64,000 nt of DNA. It comes from Glycine soja (Eukaryota > Streptophyta > Magnoliopsida > Fabales > Fabaceae). Shown one piece after another: positions 22,947 through 35,756 of the stretch (within the stretch, counting starts at the first letter, position 1; each line of letters begins with the position of its first letter). The translations under genes were made by a program, and so were the position numbers. The stretch lies in assembly GCF_004193775.1 (NCBI RefSeq), contig NC_041019.1, positions 11,828,204 through 11,892,203 on the forward strand. The letters are read 5' to 3'. The notes beneath the pieces are model-generated. The model did not search any database. It was not told where the DNA came from and worked only from the letters and a program-made list of their open reading frames with translations.

Positions 22947-23170
22947 TTTTTATAGTATATTCATACGTAAAGGTTAACTTTATTTTCTTAAATTTGATGA
23001 AATTTTGGTTAGTGCATTTTGTTTTGTTCTCCGGGTGCGTACTTGATGGTGGTGGTATTCATCTTATCACTTTCATGTGATGCACTTGGAGATCAATGTG
23101 AAATGCTACCAAAATTTTGTCAAATCTAAGAAAAGAAAGTTAACCTTGACATATGAATGCACTATAAAAA
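22947..23170. repeat. Foldback just upstream of the TNP2 gene
   Basis: Arms of about 70 bp at 22947-23020 and 23101-23170 are inverted copies. Both contain AAGGTTAACTTT, TTTGAYRAAATTTTGG and an AT-rich tip reading TTTTTATAGT. The loop is about 80 bases. It sits directly before the transposase start and could form a strong hairpin in the transcript. Confidence 0.75.
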
Positions 23171-23265
23171 AATATCTTCCTGAATGGGATAGGGCCACAC
23201 CTTTAATGGAAAAAGTGAGGTTTTCATGCATCCAACAAACTTTGTAAGTATCACAAAGTTATTAG

Positions 23266-26200
23266 ATGGATCAAAGTTGGATGAATGCAAGTCGTATGAG
23301 CCATGTGTATGAGGAAGGCGCTGAACAGTTCTTAGAATTCGCCTATGAAAGAAGTTGACCGGATAAGGATGGAAAATATTTATGTCCTTGTATAAACTAT
23401 TTGAACGAGAGACGACAAGTACTTGACGACATACAGGAACATCTACTGTGTGATGGGATTAAGAAGAATTATACGACATGAATATGACATGGTGAATTGA
23501 TAGACATATAGAGGGGGTCCCAATCTGAACCGGTTGTTGTAGAAATGGAAGATCTCCTAAAGGAAATGATTCATGATCTTGGACAAGGGTAATTTCAGCA
23601 AGCATATGCCCCTACGTATGATATAGTAGAAAGTGATTCCAAGAAGCCTTTGTATCTAGGGTGCAAGAAGTCATTGATGTTGTTGTCAGCGGTGTTAAGT
23701 CTAGTTTATGTGAAGGCCAAATATGGGTGGAGTGACAAAATTTCACTTCACTACTTCAGGTACAACAAGATACTTTTAGAGGAAAACACAATGCCAAAAG
23801 GTTACTATCAGGCGAAGAAGATATTGTGTCCGATGGGTATGGAGTATCAGAAAATATATGCATATCCTAATGATTGTATACTATACAAGCATGAGTATGA
23901 AGAAATGCACAAATGCCCCAAGTGTGGGGTATCATGGTACAAAGCGAAGGATGATGACGAGTGTAGCAGTGATGAAAGCACAAAGAAAGACCCCTAGCAA
24001 AGGTGTTATGGTATCTTTCGATCATTCCAAGGTTTAAGCATCTATTTGCTAATGCATATGATGCAAAAGACCTTACATGACATGTAGATGGGAGAAATTG
24101 TGATGGAATGCTCTGCCATCTGGCTTATTCCTCTCAGTGAAAGAAGATTAATCGTTTATATCCGAAATTCAGAAAAGAGGTAAGAAATCTTAGGCTTGGA
24201 CATAACACTGATGGAATGAATCCCTTTGGCAGTTTAAGTAATTAGCATAGTTCGTGGCCTATTTTGCTAGTAATTTACAACTTCTCTCCTTGTTTGTACA
24301 TGAAGCAAAAATACATGATGTTGTCTATAATGATATCCGACCCAAGACAGCCAGGAAATGACATCGACGTTTATCTCAGTTTGTTGATTGAAGACTTGAC
24401 AAATTGGTGGGATGAGGGGGGTTACCGTGTATGATGGGTATCGAAATAAGACATTCAAGTTGCGTGCAATGCTATTTTGTACTATTAATGACTTTCCAAC
24501 ATATGAGAATTTGAGTGGATACAATGTTAAGGGGCATCGTGCATGTCCTATCTGTGAAGAAGACACAAGCTACGTATAATTGAAACATGGCAGAAAAATA
24601 GTATACACTCGACATCGATGTTTTCTAAAACCTTTTCATCCTTATTGGATATTGAAAAAACACTTTTAATGGAAGTCAATAGCATGAAATTACGTTGACA
24701 CCATTAACTAGTTAACAGGTTCTTGAGCGGGTTGAGGACATCAATACAATATTTGAAAATACCCAAAAGAAGGAAAAAAGTAAAACTTGCATATGAAAGA
24801 AGAGGTCGATATTGTTTGACCTTTCATACTAGTATGATTTACATGTTAGACATTCTATTGATGTTATGCATGCCGAGAAAAATGTGTGTGATAGTGTCAT
24901 CGGAATGCTTCTTAACATTCAAGGCAAGACAAAGGATGGTTTAATTACTCATCAAGATCTAGCTGGGATGGGTATAAGAGACCAGTTACATCCAAGGTTT
25001 GATGACAAGAAAATATACATGCCTCCGGTATGTCTTACTTTGTCAAGAAAGGAGAAGATGAGCTTTTGTCAATGTCTACATAGTGTCAAACTGTCACAGG
25101 GATACTCTTTAAATATTAAGAGCATTATGCAGCTTAAAGATCTAAAATTAATTGGCCTAAAGTCTCATGATTGTCACATCTTGATGCAACAATTGTTAGT
25201 CGTAGCAATATGAGACATTTTTCCTAACAAAGTTAGGCATGCCATAACTCGCCTATGTTTTTTCTTCTATGCCATATGTAGCAAAGTCATTAATCCTTTC
25301 AAGTTAGATGAACTGGAATACGAGGCTATTATTATCTTGTGTCAGTTGAAGATGTATTTTCGTCCTTCATTTTCTGACATCAAGGTTCACTTAATTGTTC
25401 ATCTGGTGAGGAAAATTAAATGTTGTGGTTCCGTTTATTTATGGTGGATGTACTTGATCGAGTGATACATGAAGATCTTAAAAGGGCATTCAAAGAATTT
25501 TCACCATCCTGAAGCATCTATTGTTGAAAGGTATATTGCAAAAGAAGCTATTGAGTTTTGTTCAAAGTACATTGAAAAGGCAAAACCAGTTGGGCTTCCC
25601 GAGTCTCGACATGACGAAATAGTAAGAGGTTAGGGTTCAAGAGAACTGCATATTATCACTCTAAGCCTAGAAGAATTGCAACAAGCTCATTTGTATATAC
25701 TAAATAACAGTAATGAAGTTCTGCCATACATAGTTTGTCACAAAGCTTTAGTCAAGGAAAGTAACCCAAAAATGACCATGAATAAGGTGTTGAAAGAGCA
25801 TAACAAGACTTTCCTAAATTGGTTTAAAGATACAATCTTTAGTGACGATAATGTTTCTAAAACGCTAAGGAAGTTAACAGATAGGCCTAAAAGAAATGTT
25901 ATAACTTGACAAGGATATGATATCAACAAGTTTTCATTCTACATGAAATCACAAGATGACAAGAGTACAATGCAAAACAATGGGATTAGTCTAAGGGCCA
26001 AATCTTAACACTTTGCTATTGTACATGATGACAATCCCTATGTAGCTTCCATGCCTTACTTTGAAGTCATTGAAGAAATCTGAGAGCTTAATTATGTAAA
26101 ATTCACGGTCTGTATTTTCAAGCGTAAGTGGGTTGATAGCAATATCGATATGTGAACCAATGATTTCGGATTTACGTTGGTAGATTTGAAAAAGCTCGCT

Positions 26201-26330
26201 TGTCAAAATGAGCCTTTCATCATGGCAGAACAAGCTAAACATGCGTTTTATGTTCAAAATCCTTGTGATGAAAGGTGGTCAGTGGTTCTACACGAAAAAA
26301 AAAATTGGCATTAATGTTGAAGATGATGAT
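23266..26330 (+). pseudogene. TNP2-type CACTA transposase, many stops
   Basis: Domains appear in the family order. Transposase-associated domain from 23266 (MDQSWMNASRMSHVYEEGA; TGA at 23356). TNP2 domain from about 23640 (PLYLGCKKS, CPKCGVSWYK, then LYMKQKYMMLSIMISDPRQP, GNDIDVYLSLLIEDL, GHRACPICEEDT, and HAEKNVCDSVIGMLLNI at 24867). DUF4218 at 25230-25620 (ITRLCFFF, PEASIVERYIAKEAIEFC). DUF4216 at about 26030-26290 (YFEVIEEI, ELNYVKFTVCIFK, KWVDSN). At least ten in-frame stops or frameshifts break it. An intact copy would bind the element ends and cut them in the nucleus. Confidence 0.88.
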
Positions 26331-26560
26331 TCAATCGTTGATACTTGTCTCAGTCCTTTCTCCAAACAAATGCTGCCTAACGTCAACGGAGAAGAAGAAG
26401 TTAATGACGTCCATGCAAATCGTAATGATCATGATGAAGGAGAATTAATTAACATCTTATAATGTAATTTATTTTATATTTACTTGCTTTCATAATTTCG
26501 ATTACATAACTTAATATAGTTTTCAGAAATTGTTTAATTAATGTTATTTTTTAAAGGCAC

Positions 26561-29390
26561 ATGGCTACACCACTTAGCTCCCTTCCTCCTCCTGCTGAGT
26601 CAGCAACACCTTCGTCACCTGCGTTAAAGAAGACAAGAAAAACAACACGGCTCAAACCATTGACTACTAGACCAGTTGGGGCAGAAAGACTAGTGGTTCA
26701 TGTGGATCCTGCCACTAGGAAAGCCGATGGTCCCCATAGAAAGAAATTAAGAACGTATTTGAGGATTGTCGCTCGCGATAAGGTGAATGTTACATATGAT
26801 AATTGAAAACAAGTCCTTGCAGCTCAAAAGGATTTGATCTGGGAGGATATTTAGGTATTACAATTAAATGTTGAATGTTGTTTCAATTGGTTGTACTAAA
26901 AATCTCATATTGTAATTGACTAACTATAAAATGTATTTATTGTATCCCAGGCTGAATTTAATATTCCTGAAGCATCTGATTTGAGGACGAAGAAAAAAAA
27001 TACTTCAGACCATAGGAAAGTGATGGAGGCAGTTTAAGTCAGATTTCACCTCCAAATGGGCTCTGGAAAATGACAAGGAGGCGAGGATGATAATATATGT
27101 GAAAATTATGACATAAGCAAGGAGAAGTGGAACCAGTTTTGCCAGAGCCATAGAGATCCTTCATGGGAGGTTAGTTGATTTTCATTATTTTAAACTTTAT
27201 ATTTATGCATTATTGTCAAACGTATTAACTTAGGCTAATGTGTAATTGTTATAGGATGTTCAAAAGAAGGCACATGCCATTCAGAAACAAAACATTGCCT
27301 CTCACGTGTTGTCTTGTAAGGGCTATGATTATCTAGAACAAAAGGTGATGGAGGACAAGAAAAAGAAACAATTGGAGGAAGCAGCCTAATAATCCAAGAG
27401 CACTGACACAATTATTAATCCTCCATCTCCCATTAGACGAAACATGAAGTGGAAGATGACCCGCACGAAAAAATCTGGTCAAATGACGTCTGAGGCATCA
27501 AATGAAATTGCAAATAGGATTGTAAGTGACTCTCATTTGTCAGTGGTCATTTTTTATAATAATTGTTGGATGAGTAAACCAAATTTGTTTCATCTGTTGA
27601 CTACAAGATTCCCTGGAAGAGCAAGCCTCATAAGGAAGCTTTATTGCCCATGGACGTCAGGATGTATTGACTACTACCATTGGACGACCAGAACACCCTT
27701 GCAGTGTCCATGCTGTTGGAGTCGATGTCATGATCAAACAATACTTTGGAATGACTTCAAGGAGATCCCACACATCTATGTCCATGGCTCCCGAAGACCT
27801 GGAGCATATGACACAAAAAATCAAGGACCATCTAGAGGAGTTGATCACAGAAAAAGTGACTCAAAAACTAATGTTGTCCTTCAGCCAGATACAGTCCTAG
27901 TTGCATCCATAGATGCAATCGCAGATGCAATCACAAGGACTCGCATTGCCTCCTAAGCCTAAGGTTGGTCCTTCTGCTGCTTGTGTCAGCACAAAGGAAA
28001 GTTGTGTTGATCCCTCAGGGCAGGACCCAGACACAGGTGACTCAGAGAAATCTGGGTTGTATGTCGATGAAAATCCTCCCCACCTGGTTGCCCTTGGAAG
28101 ACTTTATGAGAGTTTGACTATCATCCACAACATCCCTATGGGCAATGATCAAATCAAGGTCGGTGTTAATGAAGTTCAAGATGCCGATGCTCGCGTTCCT
28201 ATATCCATGTAAGAGGTTCAGTTAGTAGGGCAAACACTTACACCTTCCTTACTTGGCCGACACATCTTGTAAAACATTTTTCAGAACATGTATTTCATTT
28301 TGTTGTTTTTAAGAATTATTTAAAAAGGATTTGTTACAAATAAAGTGTTGATTGTCATTCACTTATGTTTATTAATTGTGTAGGATAAACAGTGTTGTAA
28401 GGGATCGACGAAACTTGCAGATAGGCCGGATCCTGATGTCGATCTCCAATACTTGATGACATTGACCATCCCGCAACTTTTCCTCAAGCCTTTGCTGGTG
28501 TCGTGGGATGTTATTGTGTTTGGGGTGTATAATGATAACTTCCCCTTGTACATAAAACATGAAGATCTTTTTGAAATAACACACGGTGGTCAATGTCTCA
28601 ATATCTCTGTTATACAATTGTGGATTTTGTATCTCACTTTACATTATTGTATATTAGCTACCTGATTGTTTTAAATTCATACATAATTTAGTTTATTTTA
28701 ACAACAATAGGCATATGACTGAGACAAGTATGCGAGCAGGGAATGCCTCTATGTATAGATTCCTCGGGTCATAGTCCATACAAAAATCTAGGCAATCGCA
28801 ACTTGAATCAAAAGATTATATTAAGAAATTGATGCGGAATTCACAAAGAGATATCTACCTAGAAGCCTACTTGAATGAGTAAGTTAAACTGAAAAAATCA
28901 ATTTAAATAATGTACGCCTTATAATAACTTAATGTTATCCAATGCAGTGCACATTGCCAAATGGTCGTTATATGTCCTAAGGACAATGTTGTCATCTGAT
29001 TTTGTTCCTTGCACAATAGGCCCAACAACTACTTGAAAGAAATTATTCATAGGTAAGTTGTATTTTGTAATATATTTACATTATGATTAGTATTTGACAT
29101 CAATATTTTAATTGTACAATATGCATGCATGTTTCTCTTAATCAGTGCTTTGAAGGGATTCAACGATAGTCAAGAAAGTAAATCCAAGGCTGCTGCTAGA
29201 TCGATTATAGTTAAAGTAAGTGATTTAAACAATGTTTGTTGCCTTAAAAATTAAATTTTATTACTCTGTACACTAATTTTCGGTTAACTTTGAATATCTA
29301 AATATCCTATTCAATTTAGTGAAATAAGCAAAAAAGAAGCATTGGGTGCGGGTATTACGTAATGCATTGAATGTCAATGATAGTTCTAGG
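26561..29390 (+). pseudogene. Transposase_24 / Ulp1-like (C48) protease gene of the CACTA element
   Basis: The start MATPLSSLPPPAESATPSS opens a proline/serine and basic leader. Transposase_24 follows: FNIPEASDLRTKKK, WRQFKSDFTSKWALEND, KEKWNQFC..HRDPSWE, HVLSCKGYDYLEQK. A linker with LSFSQIQS and LPPKPKVGPS comes next, then ALGRLYESLTIIHN. The Ulp1-type protease part begins near 28440 (MTLTIPQLFLKPL, FPLYIKHEDLFEI, GGQCLNISVIQLWI) and continues through AHCQMVVICPKDN with the His at 28952 and CGYYVMH with the Cys near 29350. Introns with GT/AG borders separate the blocks. Several stops (27.4, 28.7, 28.9, 29.0 kb) make it non-functional. Confidence 0.82.
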
Positions 29391-29399
29391 AGGTTTCAA

Positions 29400-29810
29400 G
29401 GATATTAAAAAAAATCCAAAAAACATTAGTTTTCACAAAAAAAAACTGATGTTGTGTTTTGCTCACCAACATCGATTCTTAGAAAAACCTATAAAAATCG
29501 ATGTTGTGGTTGACTGACAATATTGATTTTCTTAAAATCCGTTGTTGTCATCATTTCTCAACACCGGTTTCCCCACAACATCGGTTTTTCTAAAAAACAA
29601 TGTTCATTTTACATATTTTACATTTTTTTTATTTCTAACTATACGATATCGATTTTCTAAAAAATTGATGTTGTGTAGTTTAGTTTAACATTGGTTTTCT
29701 AAAACCAATATTAACATTAATACTTTTAACATCAGTAGTTTCAACATCGGTTAATAATCGATATTGAAAGTCCTTAATAATCGATGTTAAAAGTCTATTT
29801 TTTAATAATG
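29400..29810. repeat. Right subterminal repeats of the TNP2 CACTA element
   Basis: More than ten copies, in both orientations, of motifs like ACATCGGTTTTTCTAAAA or its complement TTTAGAAAAACCGATGT with sequence drift, ending in TTTTTTAATAATG. It matches the left end in motif and density. Confidence 0.75.
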
Positions 29811-30017
29811 TTCGACAAGAAGAATTGTACTCTTGTGTGAAATTTATAATGAGTCCGAATCACATGACTTTCTTGCTGACTCTGAACTTTTGTTTAGTAG
29901 CCAAAATTGAGTTCGTCAGCATAACAAAATGTACCTTGAGAACATGCATGTTAGCATCATTTTGTAAGTTTTATTTTCCTTTTTACCCCAACATTTTCCA
30001 TGATTTTAAGTGATGCA

Positions 30018-30484
30018 TGTTATGAATTTTATAATTCCTAATTAATTAATTAGTGTGAGCTACATATTATATTTATCATTTATATTAGTTATTTACATTT
30101 ATGGGCTCAATAAAAGTGATCTAATTTGGTGAGCCTATTGGATTATCATCAGAAATTAATATGGGCTTGATAAGCGGAAACCAGTTTGACCCGTTAAGGA
30201 ATAATGAGAACTCTAATAGGTTAAAACCTAAAGCAAGGTTGTGATCCCTAATACACCAAATCAGAAATTGTATTCTCTTCTCTCCATCTGACGAGAAACC
30301 TAAGGTCCCAAAAGGAAAACGGTGATTTGGCTGAGGAAGAACACAAAACCAACGGTTCCTCAGACTCATCAATTTCATTGCTTATCATGAATCCAAATAT
30401 TTTTCACAATCCCTCTTGATAATCTAATGTAATGTGTTTCCGGTGAATATTGGTATTTTATTAAGATCCCTAAAGTTCTAAACA
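30018..30484 (+). repeat. 5' LTR of the copia element
   Basis: Begins TGTTATGAATTTTATAATTC and ends TTCTAAACA. Aligned by eye with 35757-36229. Its end is fixed by the primer-binding site two bases later and its start by the ATGCA target duplication. Confidence 0.95.
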
Positions 30485-30486
30485 AG

Positions 30487-30499
30487 TGGTATCAGAGCC
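30487..30499 (+). other. Primer-binding site (initiator Met tRNA)
   Basis: TGGTATCAGAGCC is complementary to the 3' end of the plant initiator methionine tRNA. It lies two bases after the 5' LTR, where minus-strand DNA synthesis would be primed. Confidence 0.95.
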
Positions 30500-31337
30500 A
30501 CCATTATTGTTAGATTATTGGGAATTAAAGTTATTTGGTTTGTGTTATACCTGTATTATGTTGTTACATGAACCCTAATTTTATTTTGGGATTTTATCTT
30601 TGCAATTATAATTATGATTGTAAGTTTGGAATTTTTTTTCTTTCTTTTCGATCATGATGTAATAATCATCATATGTGCGTTCATGTTTTGCGTTCGAATT
30701 CCATGAGAAAAACTATTTTTTTTCTCGCCCTAGAATAATCATCCATTTTGTTTCTTGTTCACGTGTTTGTTTTTGTTTTTTTATATGGTTGTTGGTTTTG
30801 TTTCCTTATGCATGCCATGAATCCATGTCATACATGCCATGACATGATATACACGTGATATATAATCTTTGGCTTTATTATATCATCATAAGAAAACCCC
30901 TGTTGCATATCGTTAAATGTAATTTAGCTTTTGCATTTTATGTTTGTTTTCGTTGTTTTTATTTGTGAATTATGTGTATTAATTGGTGATTCCCATTATG
31001 TTTTGGTGTAAATTCAGAAATTACAAACCCTCAAAATTATTTCTTTTTTTATTATGTCTGGTAATTTTGATTGAGTTGATTGAAACAGTATATTATCAAA
31101 ACAATCTTTATTGCGTAAATTAATTTAATTAAAATTTCATAGATATTATTATAAAATTATTTATGCGAATTGTGCTTAGCTCAAAGGAAGACACAATTTG
31201 ACCAAATAATTTTGTACCTGTGATGATAAATGTGTGACAATTATAAGATACTTTCATGTGAATTATAGTCGGTCCAAAGAAAGACTATGTATTTGTGAGC
31301 ATGTAATTATTTTTATTTTTATTATTATTCAGTTTTT

Positions 31338-34300
31338 GTTGCTAGTGATGCAAATGTATCTGCTCAAGTGAACAATATTCCTATGCTGAATGAGACAAAT
31401 TTTAAGGTTTGGAAGGAAGTCATAGAAATTGTTCTTGATTGTATGGATTTGGATTTGGAACGACCCACTTCCACTCTGGAAGCCTCCAATGAGGTAAAAA
31501 TTGAGAAATGGGATCGTTCCAATCAAATGTGCATTATGATCATGAGCGCTCTATTCCAGAAGCATTTCGGGGATCTATTTTTTAGGGTGAAAATGCAAAG
31601 AAATTTATTGATGAAATTGAACAATACTTTGCCAAAAATGAGAAGGCAGAGACGAGTAACCTTTTGGCTAAACTCATCTCCATGAAGTATAAGGGCAAAA
31701 GTAATATAAAGGAGTACATAATGGAAATTTCTAACTTGGCATCTAAATTGAAAGCACTTAAGTTAGAGCTTGGTGAAGACCTACTCGTGCATTTAGTTTT
31801 GATCTCACTTCCTGCACACTTTGGGCAATTCAAAGTGAGTTATAACACTCAGAAGGACAAATGGTCCCTTTATGAGCTTATATCTCACTGTGTGCAAGAG
31901 GAAGAGAGGTTGTAGAGAGACATATATGAAAGTACTCATTTAAGCTCCACCTCTCAGAATAAGAAAAGAAAGAAAACTAAGGGTGCTGCTGAAGGATCTT
32001 CTCAGCAAAAGAAACCAAAGAAGGATGAGGAATTTACTTGTTTCTTCTGCAAGAAGTCTGGACACATGAAGAAAGAGTGTCCCAAGTATGCCACATGGCG
32101 TGTAAAGAAAGGTAAATCTCTTGCTCTTATTTATTCTAAAGTTAATTTAGCTTTTGTACCTAAAGATACTTGGTGGGTAGATTCTGGTGCTACTACTCAC
32201 ATAAGTGTAACCATGTAGGGTTGCCTGTGGAGCCAACTGCCAAGTGATGATGAAAGATTCATATTTGTTGGCGATGGCAAAAAGGTTGCGGTGAAGGCTA
32301 TAGGAACTTTTAGATTGTAGTTAAAGATTGGATTTTATTTGGATTTGTTTGAGACTTTTGTTGTACCGTCTTTTAGACGAAATTTAATTTCTATTTCTAG
32401 TTTGGACAAATTTGGTTTTTCTTGTTCATTTGGAAATAATAAAGTTAGTCTCTACCAAAATTCGAATTTGATTGGTTCTGGTTCCTTAATTGATAATTTA
32501 TATATGTTGAATGTTAATTATTCCTATAATGAAATACTGCAAACAAATTCACGTAATACAAAAAGGAAATTAAAAGAGAATTTGGCCACTTTATGGCACA
32601 AACACTTAGGTCATATCTCTAAACAGAGAATTTAGAGACATGTGTCAGATGAAATTTTTGAATGCATAAAGGGAAAACGAACAAACATAAGGAAATTAGG
32701 TGCCAAAAGAGCTAAAGACATCTTAGAACTGGTACATATGGAAATTTGTAGTCCTTTTCTAACACCTTCTTGGAATGGGCAACAATACTTTATCTTGTTC
32801 ATAGATGACTACTCTAGATACAATTACCTTTATTTGATACATGAGAAGTCTCAATCCCTAGACGTTTTTAAGAGTTTCAAGGTTGAAGTTGAACTTCAAC
32901 TTGGAAAGAAAATTAAGGCTGTCAAATCTGATCATGGTGTTGAGTACTATGGTAGATATGATGGATCAGGAGAACAACATCCAGGACCTTTTGCGCTTTT
33001 TCTCAAAGAGTGTGAAATTGTTCCGCTATACACTATGTCAGGCAAACCTAGCATGAATGGTGTTGTAGAAGGATGAAACCGAACTCTTAAGGATATGGTG
33101 AGAAGTATGGTTAGTCATTCTTCTTTGCTAGAGTCACTTTGGGGAGAAGCCTTATAGACTGCAGCTTACATCCTTAATAGGGTGCCAAGTAAAGCAATTA
33201 ATAAAACCCTTATGAACTTTGGACTGGCAAAGAGCCAAGTATTAAGCATTTTCATATTTGGGGTTGTCCGGCTGAGGCGCGGCCTTATAGGCCACATGAA
33301 AGAAAGCTGGATTCAAGAATAGTTAGCTGCTATTTTGTTGGCTATGCTAAACGCTCTTGAGGCTATAAGTTTTATGATTCCACTTTAAGATCAATATTTG
33401 AAACGGGAAATGCAAGATTTCTTGAGGAAGTTGAGTTTGGGAAGGAAAAGAACATAATGAAAGTTGTCTTTGAGGAAGAACCTGTTATTGACAGCGCTCA
33501 AGTCCTCATACTTATTGTTGTTCAAGAAATAACTCCAGTAATAGAAAACAATATTCAAACTATTGTTGATGACATTGTTCAAGAACAAGACAGCGATGAG
33601 ATTCCTCCTCAAATACCCATACAACAACCTCAAGGAGTGCCATTAAGGAGATCTGATAGAGAGAAGAGAAGTGCAATCCCTGATGATTATATTATCTTTC
33701 TCCAAGAACATGAGGATGTCATTGGTTTAACAGAGGATGATTCGATTAACTTCTGTCAAGCCATGCATAGTTCTAACTCTCAAAACTGGATCAATGCCAT
33801 GAAGGATGAGATGAAATCTATGCAAGACAATGACGTTTGGGATCTCATTGAATTGCCTGAAAGTATGAAACCTATTGGTTGCAAGTGGATATTTAAAACC
33901 AAAAGGGATTCAAAAGGCAATGTCGAGAGATATAAGGCTCGTCTAGTCGCTAAAGGATTTACCCAAAAGGAAGACATTGATTATAAAGAAACCTTTTCTC
34001 TAGTATCTTCAAAGGATTCTTTTATAACAATAATGGCATTGATAGCTCATTATGATTTAGAGCTACATCAGATGGATGCTAAGACTACGTTTCTAAATGT
34101 TGACATTGAAGAAACAATTTATATGATGCAACCAGAAAACTTTGTATCAGGTGACTCAAAGTCTATGGTTTGCAAACTAAATAAATTCATCTATGGTTTG
34201 AAACAAGCTTTCCGTCAATGGTATTACAAGTTCCATCAAGTCATTACCTCATATGGTTTTGAGGCAAATGCAGTTGATGATTGTGTATACCACAAGTTTA

Positions 34301-35320
34301 GTGGGAGTAAATACTCATTTTTTGGTGTCATATGTCAATGATATACTGCTTGCTAGCAACGATATAAGCTTCTTACAAGAGACTAAGAAATTTCTGACGA
34401 AAAATTTTAAGATGAAAGATCTTGGGGAAGCCTCTTTTGTATTAAGAATCAAGATACTAAGAGATCGCTCTCAAGGTATCCTAAGGTTGCCACAAGAGAG
34501 TTATATCGATAAGGTCCTAGATAGATTCAGCATGAAAGATAATAAACCAAGAGATACCTCGATAGCTAAAGGAGACAAATTTAATCTCAAACAATGCCCC
34601 AATAATGACCTTGAAATAATAGAGATGCAAAAGATTGCTTATGCATTAGTAGTAGGAAGTCTAATGTACGCTCAAGTTTGCACTCGTCCCGATATAGCTT
34701 TTGTAGTAGGAGTTCTGGGCAGATATTTGAGTAATCCTGGAATGCAGCATTGGAAAGCAGCAAAACGTGTGATGCGTTACCTAAAGAGAACAAAAGATTA
34801 CATGCTCACTTGTCAGAAGTATGAGAATTTGGAGATCATTGGGTACTTAGACTCTGATTTTGCTGGATGTCAAGATAGTAAATGCTCCACATCTGGATAC
34901 GTATTTATGCTAGTTGGAGGAGCTATCTCTTGGAAGTCTTCTAAACAGACTCTCATAGCTTCTTTGACTATGGCTGCGGAGTTCATTGCTTGTTTTGAGG
35001 CATCCAACCATGGGATATGGTTGAGAAATTTTGTCACTGATTTGTGTGTGGTTGACGACATTGAAGGACCATTAAAGATTTATTGTGACAATAACTCAGC
35101 AGTTCTTTACTCCAACAACAATAGGAGTGCAACCAAATCAAAGTTTATTGACATCAAATTTTTGGTTGTTAAAGAAAGAGTTCAGAATAGATAGATTTTC
35201 ATAGAATATTTAAGGACTAATGATATGCTAGTTGACACACTTATGAAAGGTTTGGTACCTAAAGTTTTTCATGAGCACACTGCTCATATGGGAGTGACTC
35301 CTTATAGTACTTTAGTTTAG
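31338..35320 (+). pseudogene. Copia gag-pol polyprotein, disrupted
   Basis: Gag is at 31.34-32.1 kb, ending in a perfect CX2CX4HX4C zinc knuckle (CFFCKKSGHMKKEC, 32038-32079). The protease core WWVDSGATTH is at 32170. The integrase zinc-binding start LWHKHLGH is near 32595, and the core keeps FIDDYSRY and KSDHGVEYY, but the ER of its NG..ER motif has become E-G-stop (33073). RT runs from 33.78 kb (QNWINAMKDEM, GCKWIFKTK, YKARLVAKGFTQ, YGLKQA); its catalytic YVDD reads YVND at about 34337. RNase H keeps DSDFAGC and the final EHTAHMGV before a stop at 35318. At least nine stops or frameshifts. No function remains. Confidence 0.93.
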
Positions 35321-35745
35321 TGGGAATTCCATTTATGTTCTATATATGCATTATATTTTTTAGATATTTGTATAGATTGATTTTCTATAAAATAAAGTTG
35401 AAGGTTATCATTTCATTCTGAGCTTGTTTTGTTTGCAATATTTATATTGTGTTTGGATTGATCTCTATAAAGAATAAAGTTTGGACTAGTTGGAAATGAA
35501 CATGAATGAAATCACATTGCATGTTATTTTCATGCCACTTATCCATATTTGATCTGTCATAAAGTATATGTGACATTAGTGATCATTGTGGCTCAATCAC
35601 GTTGGATTGTGAGGAAAACTGCAATGGTTCTGTGTTACTATATAAGATGGACCATATTATTTAAGGGAAGTCTAACAGTAAATAACATACGGTTGCGCAC
35701 CTAAAGACTTTTGCAATATAAATGATTAAGGTTAATATGAAGTTT

Positions 35746-35756
35746 AAGTGGGAGAT
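35746..35756 (+). other. Polypurine tract of the copia element
   Basis: AAGTGGGAGAT directly precedes the 3' LTR start TGTTAGG. This is the usual plus-strand primer position in plant copia elements. Confidence 0.85.

Larger units (their letters stand above)
20638..29810 (+). mobile_element. CACTA (En/Spm) transposon with decayed TNP2 and Transposase_24/Ulp1 genes
   Basis: The left end starts CACTACTATTATT. The right end on the minus strand starts CATTATTAAAAAATAGAC, a CACTA with one C-to-T change. Both ends carry subterminal repeats around AACATCGRTTTTT. Inside, on the plus strand, lie a TNP2-type transposase pseudogene (23266-26330) and a Transposase_24 plus Ulp1-like gene (26561-29390), the usual cargo order for legume CACTA elements. 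The total is 9.17 kb. The 3-bp flanks (AGA and TTC) differ, so the target duplication is lost or an end is misplaced. Confidence 0.72.

Noticed and set aside
20635..29813. A 3-bp target duplication for the TNP2 CACTA element
   Set aside because: Flanks AGA and TTC differ; shifting the ends by a few bases did not help.
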